From positions 434,001-498,000 of the forward strand of contig NZ_JAQMWP010000003.1 of assembly GCF_030403745.1 (NCBI RefSeq): a DNA stretch of 64,000 nt, given 5' to 3'. The notes beneath the pieces are model-generated. The model was not told the origin of the DNA. It saw only the letters and a list, made by a program, of their open reading frames with translations, and made no database searches. Positions 50,162 through 61,458 of this stretch are shown in pieces. A program made the position numbers and the translations under genes. Positions within the stretch are counted from its first letter, which is position 1. Each line of letters begins with the position of its first letter. The DNA comes from Streptomyces sp. S.PB5 (lineage in GTDB: Bacteria > Actinomycetota > Actinomycetes > Streptomycetales > Streptomycetaceae).

Positions 50162-52206
50162 GCGCCCCGAATGACCTGGTTCCCACGACGCTGTGCCCGG
50201 AGCGGACCTTCGCGCTGGTCGTGGGAGTGGAGCGGTATGCGATCGACCCGACCTGGGACCTGAGGGGAGCGGCGAGCGATGCCCTGCGCTTCGCCGAGTG
50301 GCTCACTGGCTCGGCCAAGGTGCCGCCCGGCAACGTCCGGCTGCTGCTGTCCCCGGTGGCCGCCGAGGAACTGGACTGGTCGGCCACCCCCGAGCTGACG
50401 GCTCTGAGCAGGCTGTGGCGGCCCGCGACCGAGGAGAACGTGAAGAACGCGCTGCTCGTCGAACTGGCCCAGTGCGACGGCGACATGTTGTGGATCTATT
50501 GGGCGGGCCACGGCTTCCTCAGCCCTCGGCGCGACATGATGCTGGCGTGCGCCGATGCCGACGTGGGCCAGGTCCGGCATCTCAACCTCGACTCGGCGCT
50601 CAATTGGTGGGACACCGACAAGGTGCAATATCCACGCTTTCCGCTCCAGGCGGTCCTCGTCGACGCCTGCCGCATCGACTCGCGCGAGAGCGGACTGAAT
50701 TTCGGCAGCAACGACTACGGCAGCGGGAACGTCCAGGTCGGTCGACGGCAGTTCATGCTGTACGCCTCCCGCCCCGGCGAGGCGGCGAAGAACGACACCG
50801 AACGCCAGGCGGGCCAGTTCACCGAGGCCCTGCTTGACGAACTGGCCGGTCGCTCGTTGCCCGACTGTGTCAGCGACCTCGCGGACATCGGGCGTGCCGT
50901 CCACGGCCGGTTCGAAGAACTGCGCCGACGCGGTGAGGCCTGGCAGCTCCCGCAGTTCATCAAGGACCGTGGCTGGGACGCGTGTTCGTTTCTCGACGAT
51001 GGCATGCCGCACGCGCCGAAGGCCGCCCGGCTCGACCAGCGGGCCTGGGATGGACTGGGTGAGGCTTTCGCGGGCCACGCCCTGCCCCGGCACACCCATG
51101 ATGCCTACGCCTGGGCATTCCGGGCCGCTGGCTGCACCACGCCGGTGCGGGAGGGACTGCCGGGAGACAGTCTGATCGACATCGCCCGGGACCTTGACGA
51201 ACGGCAGGGCCGGAACTCGGGCATGCCGTTGACCGTGCCGTTCGTACGGTTTCTCGCCGACCGAGCCGGACCGGCGGACAGCGCGTGGGCGCAGGGACTG
51301 CTGAACTGGGTCGAGGAGACCCGGGACCGGCTTGATGTAGCGGCTCTGCCGCCGCCCCCGCCTGCCCCTTGCAGCACCGTGCTGCACCTGAGGCTGGATC
51401 CGGTCGGCGAGGAGACCTATCGGGTTCGCATGTGGCGGCGGCGTGAGACCGTCACCTTTGTGTGGGAGTCCGGCGAGTGTCCGCTGCGTTTCGATGAGGT
51501 CCGTGAGGCGCTCGGCCATCAGCTCAAGCTCCTGCAAGCAGAGTTGGGAGCGATCGGTGAGGGGGATCGGAGCTCCGAGGTGGAACGGGTCGAGTTCCAT
51601 GTGCCCTTCGAGCTGCTCGACATCGCCTTCGACCGGTGGGAGGTACCCGCCGGACGGGGCGGCCGGATGAGGCCGCTGGGTGTGTTGCACCACGTGGTCG
51701 TCCGCTGCCCGGAGGAGCGGGAGAACGCCCAGGCGGCATGGGAACGCAAGTGGGGTTGGCTGAGGACCCAGGGCGGCAAGTACCCGGAGGCGGTGCGCCT
51801 GGTCAAGGAAGCACAGCTGAGGGGCGACCTAGGCGTGCGCCTGCGCAGCGGCAGGACACCGGCCTGCCTGGTGGCGGACTTGTCCGGCGCGCAGACGGAG
51901 GACCTGCTCGACGCGGTGCTGGAAAGCGGCGTACCGGCGGCCGTGTGGTGGCGCGGCGGCACACCGGCGGCGGATGACGCCGATCTGCGCGAAGAGTTGA
52001 CCCGTCTGCTGGAACCGAACGACGAGGGCAGACCGACGGCGAACGTACTGGCACTACCGCAACGGGTTCACGAACTGCGCCTCGAGCGTCTCACGGCCGA
52101 CAGCGGTCTGACCCTGCTGTGGGACGATCCCGACTGCATGGTGGAGACACAGTCCCTGCGCGGCTCACCGGCCAAGGACCCGGCCCGGGCGGCGGCCCAG
52201 CGATGA
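50158..52206 (+). CDS. Caspase-like protease fused to VMAP C-terminal domain
   Basis: This 682-residue protein starts at GTG 50158. Residues 15-260 form a C14 caspase-like domain: FALVVGVERYAID, catalytic His118 in IYWAGHGFL and catalytic Cys171 in VLVDACRID. A helical middle region (about 300-420) ends in a proline run (PPPPPAP). The C-terminal part (about 424-665) begins LHLRLDPVGEETYRVRMW and matches the pattern of VMAP-C, the domain that marks vWA-MoxR-associated proteins in ternary conflict systems. The catalytic dyad looks intact. The likely role is the executioner or signal protease of the cassette. Confidence 0.85.
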   Translation: MSAPNDLVPTTLCPERTFALVVGVERYAIDPTWDLRGAASDALRFAEWLTGSAKVPPGNVRLLLSPVAAEELDWSATPELTALSRLWRPATEENVKNALLVELAQCDGDMLWIYWAGHGFLSPRRDMMLACADADVGQVRHLNLDSALNWWDTDKVQYPRFPLQAVLVDACRIDSRESGLNFGSNDYGSGNVQVGRRQFMLYASRPGEAAKNDTERQAGQFTEALLDELAGRSLPDCVSDLADIGRAVHGRFEELRRRGEAWQLPQFIKDRGWDACSFLDDGMPHAPKAARLDQRAWDGLGEAFAGHALPRHTHDAYAWAFRAAGCTTPVREGLPGDSLIDIARDLDERQGRNSGMPLTVPFVRFLADRAGPADSAWAQGLLNWVEETRDRLDVAALPPPPPAPCSTVLHLRLDPVGEETYRVRMWRRRETVTFVWESGECPLRFDEVREALGHQLKLLQAELGAIGEGDRSSEVERVEFHVPFELLDIAFDRWEVPAGRGGRMRPLGVLHHVVVRCPEERENAQAAWERKWGWLRTQGGKYPEAVRLVKEAQLRGDLGVRLRSGRTPACLVADLSGAQTEDLLDAVLESGVPAAVWWRGGTPAADDADLREELTRLLEPNDEGRPTANVLALPQRVHELRLERLTADSGLTLLWDDPDCMVETQSLRGSPAKDPARAAAQR

Positions 52207-53348
52207 AGGAACCGAAGAAGGAACCAGGGGGCGCCCCGATGGAGGCGACGGCGAAAGACTGGTGGCTCTACCGGGGGGCCGGCGAACCGGCCGAGCGGCT
52301 CGCGCGCCTGCAGGAGACACCACCGCCGCCGTGGCGCGACTACCCCGGCACACCCGACCCCGCCTATCGGCCGCCCGGCTGCGAGGGCCAGGCGTGGGAC
52401 CGGACGCTGGAACGGGGTGCGGGTTACGTTCCGGACGAGGCCGAGACGGACGTCGTGAACACCGCTCTGTATCTGCGCCGCCCGCTTCTGGTCACCGGCA
52501 AGCCCGGTGTCGGCAAGTCGACGCTCGCCCACAGCATCGCCGCCGATCTGGGCCTTGGTCCTGTACTGCACTGGCCCATCACCAGCCGCACCGTCCGGCG
52601 TGATGGCCTGTACCTGTACGACGCCATCGGCCGCCTCCAGGAAGCCAACCTGGAGCAGCTGGTGCGGGGGGCGGCGTCCCGCACCACCGCCACGACGACC
52701 ACCGCGACGGTGACCACGACCGAGACCACCTCCACGGACGGCAGCCCGGACCCGGCGTCCTCCATCGGCCGTTTCCTGCGTCTTGGCCCCCTCGGCACAG
52801 CCCTGCTGCCCCAAGACCAGCCGAGGGTGCTGCTGATCGACGAGATCGACAAGAGCGACATCGACCTGCCCGGCGACCTGCTCACCCTCTTCGAGGACGG
52901 TGGCTTCGAGATCCCCGAACTGGCCCGACTGTCCTCGGACACACCCGAGGTGGACATCGCGACCGCCGACGCACCGGACGACCTCGTACGCATCCGGGAC
53001 GGGCGCGTGCAGTGCCGCTACTTCCCCATCGTCGTCCTCACCAGCAACGGCGAACGCGAGTTCCCCCCGGCCTTCCTGCGCCGTTGCGTCCGGCTCAATC
53101 TCGAAGCACCCGGCCGTGACAAGCTGGCTCGGATCATCCGTCAGCGGCTCGGCGTGGACGTGCCGGAGGGATCCGAATACGACCGGCTCCTCACGGACTT
53201 CCTGGAGCGCAGCGCGGACGGGGACCTGGCGACGGACCAGCTCCTCAACGCCATTCAGCTCCGGCTGAGCAGGACCTGGGGGGCCGAGGAGGATCGTAAG
53301 CGATTCCTCGAAACCGTGATGCAGCACCTGACAGGACCCTCTGCATGA
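52203..53348 (+). CDS. MoxR-type AAA+ ATPase of the VMAP cassette
   Basis: This 381-residue ATPase starts at ATG 52203, overlapping the VMAP stop (ATGA). Walker A is VTGKPGVGKSTLAHS (about 98-111) and Walker B RVLLIDEIDKSD (208-219), with sensor region VVLTSNGEREFPPAFLRRC. An unusual threonine-rich insert (161-177) separates Walker A and B. MoxR proteins work with vWA proteins to remodel clients, and the vWA partner is encoded next. This gene supplies the NTP-dependent switch of the system. Confidence 0.9.
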   Translation: MKEPKKEPGGAPMEATAKDWWLYRGAGEPAERLARLQETPPPPWRDYPGTPDPAYRPPGCEGQAWDRTLERGAGYVPDEAETDVVNTALYLRRPLLVTGKPGVGKSTLAHSIAADLGLGPVLHWPITSRTVRRDGLYLYDAIGRLQEANLEQLVRGAASRTTATTTTATVTTTETTSTDGSPDPASSIGRFLRLGPLGTALLPQDQPRVLLIDEIDKSDIDLPGDLLTLFEDGGFEIPELARLSSDTPEVDIATADAPDDLVRIRDGRVQCRYFPIVVLTSNGEREFPPAFLRRCVRLNLEAPGRDKLARIIRQRLGVDVPEGSEYDRLLTDFLERSADGDLATDQLLNAIQLRLSRTWGAEEDRKRFLETVMQHLTGPSA

Positions 53349-53392
53349 CCGGGAAACTGTGCCGGGCCGGCCGGATCCGGGGCGCGCCGTGA
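53345..53392 (+). CDS. 15-codon relay reading frame between moxR-like and vWA genes
   Basis: ATG at 53345 overlaps the MoxR stop (ATGA). The frame runs 15 codons and its TGA overlaps the GTG at 53389 that I take as the vWA gene start (GTGA). The peptide MTGKLCRAGRIRGAP shows no motif. It may only carry ribosomes from one gene to the next (translational coupling). Whether it is translated is unknown. Confidence 0.35.
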   Translation: MTGKLCRAGRIRGAP

Positions 53393-56300
53393 TCGAGGAG
53401 CTGCTGGCCGCGTTCGCCGAGGACCGGACGGAAGTCGGCGTGGAGGAGGTCGCGGACATCCTGTGGCTGGCGGCGCGCGTGGACGCCGCCTCCCGCCCCC
53501 GCCGCACGACGGAACCGCCCGGCGTCGAGCCGGCCGTTCCCATCGCCACGCAGCCGCCCGACTTGAACCAGCGATCGGCAGAGTCCGGGCGGGAACCCGA
53601 CGCGCAGCTGTTCCCGCCCGGCCGGGCCCCGGCCGGGAAGGACGCAGAGGGCGACGGCCGCTGGGGCGTACCCTTGCGCGTGCCACGGGCGGACACGCTG
53701 CCAGAGCCCCTCGCCCTGATGCGTGCCCTGAGGCCCGTGGGACGCCGCGCCATCGGCGGCACCGGCGATCAACTCGATGAACAGGCGACCGTGGAACGCA
53801 CCGTTGAGTGCCGGTTGCCGACCCCGGTCCATCTGTCGGCCGAGCGCGCCTGGCTGGACCTGGCCTTGGTCGTCGACACCCACCACTCGATGCTGCTGTG
53901 GCAGGACCTTGCCGAGGAACTGCGCCGGACGCTGACCCGCAGTGGCGTTTTCCGGGACGTACGGACCTGGTACCTGTCCGGCACGGAGAACAACGCCGCT
54001 CCGATGGTTGCCCACCGGCGGGGCGCCCCGCCCCGCGGCCCGTCGGAGCTTGCCGACCCCGCCGGGCATCGGCTGATCCTGGTCCTGACGGACACCGTGG
54101 CTGACGGCTGGCGCGGCGGAGCGCTGCACGAGGTACTCGCCCATTGGAGCGGACACAATGCGGTCGCCGTCCTCAACGTCCTGCCTGAACGCCTGTGGCC
54201 CCGGACCTCAGTACGCCCGGTACCGCTCCGGTTTGGCGCGGAGCGGCCCGCGTCGGCCACCCGTTCCTGGCACCACACCGCCACCGGCCCTCGCGCACGC
54301 CTGCGCCGTCGCCGCAGCAATCCGGCGGGGGTCGTACCGATGGTCTCGGCATCCCCCGAGAGCCTGACGCGTCTCGCTCGAGTGGTTGCCGGGGACTCCA
54401 GCCGCCAGCTCATGTCCTGCCTCCAGCTGGACATCAGATCGTTCTGCGATCCCTCGCCCCGGCCTCCGGTGACCGACACCGGGCCCGACGGGCTGGAGGC
54501 AGTCGAACGCTTCCGCGCAGGCGCCTCACCCCTCGCCCAACAACTCGCTGCCTATCTGGCGGCCGTCCCGCTGACCCTCCCGGTCATGACACTGGTGCGA
54601 CGGTCCCTGCTCCCCGACTCCGAACAGGGCCACCTCGCCGAAGTCGCCCTCGGCGGGCTCTTCGAGCCCTGGGGCACGGCTTCGGCACCCGCCCCGGCCA
54701 CCGACCTGTCCTTCGACTTCCTCCCTGGTGTACGGGAGGCGCTCCTGGGCTCCCAACGCCGCAGCGAGGTGGCCGCCGTACGGGAACTGGTTCGACAGAA
54801 GGTGTGGGACTACCTCGAGCGGCAGCAGGGAGCGACCAGGGAGTTCACGGCGGTCAGGGTGGCTCGGGGGGCGGGCGGACGGCGTCGGGTGGGAGCGAAG
54901 GAGGCGTTCGCCGCGCGGTGGAGGGCGAGCGGGGGTGCTGTTCGTGGTGCCGGGCTCGAAGGCCGTCTGGTCACGGTAGTGACGGCCGCTGCGGGCTTCG
55001 ATGCTATCGGCCTGATGCTGACTCCACGGCTGGTGCTGACCTGCCTGGGGGCACATATCGCCGACCGGACAAATCACCTGGTGCGCGTCGATGGCAGGGG
55101 AGTCGGCGCGGCGCGTATCTGGAAGGAGGATGGCAGGAAATTTGGCGCCGGCCTGCTCCTGGCGACTGACGACCTGGTCGACGCGCAGACATGGGAGGCG
55201 CGGGGGCTGCGGCGGCTGCGTTGGGGGGCTGCTGGCTCGGGCGGGACGCTGGCTGTGGACATTGATGCCCTCTCCAGGATGGGCGACCCGGTAAGACTCG
55301 GCGGACATGCCCATCCAGGCCAGAAGAATTTTGAGGTGGAGATCGACGCCCCCTTCCCGCCGCAGGGACGGCCACAACTGCTGGGGGCACCACTGTCCCG
55401 GGCAGGCGGCTTCGAAGGACTGATCGTCGAGGAGCACCGTCAGCGCGGCCGACTCCTGGCACGACCCGCACACGAACTTCTCCAGGACGAGAGTTTCCGG
55501 ATCACGCTGAGCCGGTACATGACCGTGCCGTCGCAGAATCAGGAGGAAGAGGTCGTCCTGACGGCACTGCCCCATCTGCACGCACCCCTACGGATGGCCA
55601 TCGACCTGAAGCTGAAGCATCAGGAGCGGTCCAGCCAAGCTGTGAACCGGGTCGCGAACGTATTGGACGACATCATGCGTCACCACGAAATCGAGCGTGG
55701 TCGAATCCTCGCACAGCGCGGGCCGGTCCAATCCGACCTACTCCTCGAGTTTTACGGCCGCTTCGCTCTCTGGGACCTGGGCCGCCTACTCTCCGAACTT
55801 CCCGGCGCTGTGACCGACTTCGGGGGGCTCGGTAGCTCTGCCGTCCTGGGCGCCGCGGTCGCGACCACGAGCGACTATCCGGGCGACGGGGAGCAGGACG
55901 CGGCGACCCGTATGGTCCGCGCACCGGAGTTCCAGCACCGACTCGGCGAGATGGCAGCGGCAGAGGGCGAGGAAATGCTGTCCCTGGCTGTGTCCCGCCG
56001 TGTGCTGCACCAGATCACCGAGACGCTCGGTCCGCATGTCGAGCGGATGTTCCGTCCGCTCGACACTGCCAAATCCAGGGGGCCTGAAGGCTGGTTCTGG
56101 AGTGCCGACCCTCAACGTCTGAGCTGGGACCTGGCGCGGTCGGTGAAAGTTCGCATTGAACCAACCGACCTCGCGCCCCTGTTGCTGCGCTGTCCGGCCG
56201 ACGTCTCCGTCCGGAGCACCGAGGGCTGCAGCGGTCGTGTTGTGCCGGGACACCAGACCTGCCTGGAGCACCTGCCTCCGGCGGCCCGATCGGCCTATCT

Positions 56301-57879
56301 TAGGACCCTTGCTCCCGGCGCGCCGGTCGACTTCAGCGGCACGACCTTCGACCATTCCTTGCTGGGCGAACTCCTCGACGCAGTACGGGACTCGGAGGGG
56401 CATGTGCGTCTGGGGCAGGCGGACTTCGGCGATGCCGTGTTCACCGGGGACTGCGACTTCCGCGAGGTCGTGTTCGTCGATGATGCGTATTTCCGCAGCG
56501 CGGTGTTTCACGGTGCCGCACGATTCTCCAGGGTGTTTTTCACCAGGGCCTGTGATTTCGGTCAGGCCGTGTTCCACGGACTGGTCTCCTTCAACGAGAT
56601 CTCGGTCCTCGGCGACGTGTCGATGGATCAAGCTACCTACCACGCAAGCGCGGACTTCGCCCGGTCCCGCTTCGAAGATTCCGTCGCGCTGACCGGCGTG
56701 ACCTTCCACGCATCCGTTTCCTTCAAGGGGGCGGCCTTCCGTGGAGACACGTCCTTCAACGGAAGCACGTTCAAAGAGGCGTCGTGGCAGACCGCGCACT
56801 TCGAGGCAAGGGGTTCGTTCGACGGCACGACCTTCCTCGGACCCGCGCACTTCGAGGAAACGAACTTCCGTGGGGACACGTCCTTCAACGGAAGCACGTT
56901 CGAAGAGGCGTCGTGGCAGACCGCGCACTTCGAGGCAAGGGGTTCGTTCGACGGCACGACCTTCCTCGGACCCGCGCACTTCGAGGAAGCCCGCTTCGAC
57001 GACGATGTCTCCTTGAACGGCTCGACCTTCGCTTCCGATCTGAGTTTCGAGGACGCTCGCTTCCGTGCCAGGGCGAGCCTCCAAGGGGTCACGTTCGCGA
57101 GACTGGTTACCTTCGGCGGCGCACGTTTTGACGACCCGGCCCAACGTGCCGCATTAAACGCGCTCGTGATCGAAACCTTCTCCCTTCGCAGGGTGGTCAC
57201 CCGTGCCCGAGCCGTCCTCGTTGATTTCGATCCCGTCATCTGCAGGCTCTTCGCCGGCCAACCTGCCGAAGCGCTCGCCGACCGCCTCCACAGGCGTGCC
57301 GCACAAGCAGGTTTGTTCGAGCCGCGGCTGACCGACATCAGCGACCCCTATGAGGTGCTCCGGACTCTTGCCCTCAGCCACTCCAACAGACCCGAGTTGG
57401 ACGAACTGGAACAGCTCCTGACGCGGGAGGAGCTGGCTGCGGCAGCCTTCGCGTTTCCGACGCCGTGGGCCGATTTACTGGTGCGCACCTGGTCTGCGCT
57501 GGGAACGCGGCTGGCCGTCTTGGGTAACTGCTCGGAGCAGACGGTGCTGCGCTATCTCCACTCGCGAGACCTGGCGTCGGTGGTTGGCCACGTCTACGGC
57601 CGCCGGTCGATCCCCCCGTATCTCGACGCATTCCGGAGCACCATTGAGCGTGCTTTGCAGGACATGGACGTTTCAGCGGAGAACGCGCTACTGCTCAGCT
57701 CGAACCCGGTCGCCCTCGCGGCCGCCCGGGCGGTCGGGGTTCGCAGCCTTGCGTACGCCGGCAACCAACGGCAGACCGAACTGCTGCGCGGGGCAGTAGC
57801 GGACGGGGTGGTCTCGTCCCTGGAGGCAGTGCTCGACGAGGTCCGGCGGATGCCCGGGGACCCCCCGACCCCCGACTGA
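53389..57879 (+). CDS. Giant vWA (SAV_2336-type)–trypsin-like–pentapeptide repeat–HAD-like protein
   Basis: This 1,496-residue protein starts at GTG 53389 (GTG 53359 is an alternative adding ten residues). Residues 1-30 and 95-460 match the SAV_2336-type vWA region. The MIDAS is degenerate: Asp163-Thr-His-His-Ser167 in ALVVDTHHSM. About 515-710 looks like a trypsin-fold domain (LTPRLVLTCLGAH, GAPLSRAGGFEGL) without the GDSGG nucleophile motif. A helical part (710-960) follows. About 980-1250 are phenylalanine-centred pentapeptide repeats with a recent 129-bp duplication. About 1269-1480 is HAD-like, keeping DFD of motif I but with SSNP where motif IV acids belong. It is the vWA arm of the MoxR-vWA-VMAP system. 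Confidence 0.82.
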   Translation: MIEELLAAFAEDRTEVGVEEVADILWLAARVDAASRPRRTTEPPGVEPAVPIATQPPDLNQRSAESGREPDAQLFPPGRAPAGKDAEGDGRWGVPLRVPRADTLPEPLALMRALRPVGRRAIGGTGDQLDEQATVERTVECRLPTPVHLSAERAWLDLALVVDTHHSMLLWQDLAEELRRTLTRSGVFRDVRTWYLSGTENNAAPMVAHRRGAPPRGPSELADPAGHRLILVLTDTVADGWRGGALHEVLAHWSGHNAVAVLNVLPERLWPRTSVRPVPLRFGAERPASATRSWHHTATGPRARLRRRRSNPAGVVPMVSASPESLTRLARVVAGDSSRQLMSCLQLDIRSFCDPSPRPPVTDTGPDGLEAVERFRAGASPLAQQLAAYLAAVPLTLPVMTLVRRSLLPDSEQGHLAEVALGGLFEPWGTASAPAPATDLSFDFLPGVREALLGSQRRSEVAAVRELVRQKVWDYLERQQGATREFTAVRVARGAGGRRRVGAKEAFAARWRASGGAVRGAGLEGRLVTVVTAAAGFDAIGLMLTPRLVLTCLGAHIADRTNHLVRVDGRGVGAARIWKEDGRKFGAGLLLATDDLVDAQTWEARGLRRLRWGAAGSGGTLAVDIDALSRMGDPVRLGGHAHPGQKNFEVEIDAPFPPQGRPQLLGAPLSRAGGFEGLIVEEHRQRGRLLARPAHELLQDESFRITLSRYMTVPSQNQEEEVVLTALPHLHAPLRMAIDLKLKHQERSSQAVNRVANVLDDIMRHHEIERGRILAQRGPVQSDLLLEFYGRFALWDLGRLLSELPGAVTDFGGLGSSAVLGAAVATTSDYPGDGEQDAATRMVRAPEFQHRLGEMAAAEGEEMLSLAVSRRVLHQITETLGPHVERMFRPLDTAKSRGPEGWFWSADPQRLSWDLARSVKVRIEPTDLAPLLLRCPADVSVRSTEGCSGRVVPGHQTCLEHLPPAARSAYLRTLAPGAPVDFSGTTFDHSLLGELLDAVRDSEGHVRLGQADFGDAVFTGDCDFREVVFVDDAYFRSAVFHGAARFSRVFFTRACDFGQAVFHGLVSFNEISVLGDVSMDQATYHASADFARSRFEDSVALTGVTFHASVSFKGAAFRGDTSFNGSTFKEASWQTAHFEARGSFDGTTFLGPAHFEETNFRGDTSFNGSTFEEASWQTAHFEARGSFDGTTFLGPAHFEEARFDDDVSLNGSTFASDLSFEDARFRARASLQGVTFARLVTFGGARFDDPAQRAALNALVIETFSLRRVVTRARAVLVDFDPVICRLFAGQPAEALADRLHRRAAQAGLFEPRLTDISDPYEVLRTLALSHSNRPELDELEQLLTREELAAAAFAFPTPWADLLVRTWSALGTRLAVLGNCSEQTVLRYLHSRDLASVVGHVYGRRSIPPYLDAFRSTIERALQDMDVSAENALLLSSNPVALAAARAVGVRSLAYAGNQRQTELLRGAVADGVVSSLEAVLDEVRRMPGDPPTPD
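56736..56993 (+). repeat. 129-bp near-perfect tandem duplication in the pentapeptide region
   Basis: Unit one (56736-56864) and unit two (56865-56993) are almost identical. The clearest differences are A/G at the GTGGAGAC/GTGGGGAC position, AAA/GAA in TTCAAAGAGG/TTCGAAGAGG, and the last codons. Each encodes 43 residues containing SFNGSTF, EASWQTAHFEARGSF and GPAHFEE. The period is an exact number of codons, so the reading frame is kept. Confidence 0.95.
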
Positions 57880-60230
<2,351 letters not shown>

Positions 60231-60261
60231 GCGCTCCGCCGGGGGAGCCGAGACTGAGGTC

Positions 60262-60340
60262 GTGGGGAAACTGCGGGGCGGTTGTGGCTGGTCGCGCCCA
60301 CGCGGCGGTAGCCGCAGGTTGATACCGCCCCGCGCCCCTC
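60262..60340 (-). repeat. Dispersed intergenic repeat, copy B
   Basis: Read on the minus strand it runs GAGGGGCGCGGGGCGGTATC, then TGCGGCTACCGCCGCG, then TGGGCGCGACCAGCC, ending CCCCGCAG. It shares the hairpin GCGGC-TACC-GCCGC and the flanking blocks with copy A at 19689. It lies 31 nt after the guaB1 stop. Confidence 0.7.
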
Positions 60341-60380
60341 GCGGCGTGCAGGTCGCCGGCGCAATGAACGGGCCCTCCTT

Positions 60381-61448
60381 GTGCGGCATACGCGACTGGT
60401 CGCCGAAGGGGGACAGGGCGAGGGCGGCAGCCTCCGGGGCTCCCTCGGGCTCTGGCAGCTGACCATGATCAGCATCGGTGCCACCCTCGGCACCGGGATA
60501 CTCGTGGTGCTCGGTGAGGCCGTGCCCAAGGCCGGCCCCGCCGTCACCCTCGCCTGGGTGTGCGGATGCTGTCTGGTCCTCGAATACGGGGTCTCGGTCG
60601 CCGCCGTGGCCGTCGGCTGGGGCGAGTACCTCAACGAGCTGCTCGACGGGACCGTCGGGGTCACCATCCCGGACGCGCTCTCGGCGCCGCCCGGGGACGG
60701 TGGCCTCTTCGATCTGCCGGCGCTGATCGTCGTACTCCTCGCCATGGTCTTTCTGCTCGGTGGCGCGCGTGGGTCCGAGGAGGCGAAGAACGCGCAGCGG
60801 GACCTGCCGACCGCGATCATGCTGTCGCTGGTCATCGTGACCGCGCTGTACGTGCTCGTGGCCGCGGTCGCCGTCGGGGCGAAGCCGTGGCAGCGGTTCG
60901 GGGACTCCGAGGCCGCGCTCGCGCAGATCATGCGGGAGGTCACCGGTCAGGGCTTCTGGGGGAGGTTGCCGGCCGCCTGCGCGGTCGTCGCCATCGCGGG
61001 CGTGGTGCCGACCGTGTTCTACGGGCAGACGTGCATCCTCTTCGCGATGTCCCGGGACGGGCTCGTGCCCAAGGTGTTCGGGCGGGTGGATGCGGAGACC
61101 GGTGCGTCGCGTGCCAACCCGGTGATCGTGTCGCTGTTCTGCGGTGTCCTCGCCGCCGTCCCGCTGGGGCAGCTCGCCGACGCCACCAGCATCGGCACGC
61201 TGTTCGCCTTCGGACTGGTCGACATCGCCGTCGTGGTGCTGCGCCGGACCCGGCCGGACATGCCCCGCACCTTCCGGGTGCCGCGCTCGCCGGTCCTGCC
61301 CGCGCCGGGGCTCGGGTTCTGCGTCTGGATGACGGTCGGCCTGTCCGCCGTCACCTGGGTGGTCCTTGGGGCCTGGATGGCCGCCGGGCTCGTGTTCTAC
61401 TTCGTATACGGCTGTCGCCGCTCCCGTCTCGCAACACCTGAGAGCTGA
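60381..61448 (+). pseudogene. APC-family amino acid permease with two internal in-frame deletions
   Basis: The frame is open for 355 codons from GTG 60381. It starts like a cationic amino-acid permease (LGLWQLTMISIGATLGTGI, EAVPKAGPAVTL) but jumps straight to AWVCGCCLVLEYG, losing roughly 40 residues with a transmembrane pair. A second jump, LLGGARGSEEAKNAQ, removes roughly 60 residues including the segment before EEAKNA. Full-length relatives have about 490-500 residues. The deletions are in frame, so a protein may be made, but the LeuT-like bundle cannot be complete. A compact functional variant is less likely than decay. Confidence 0.7.
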
Positions 61449-61458
61449 TCCACTCACC

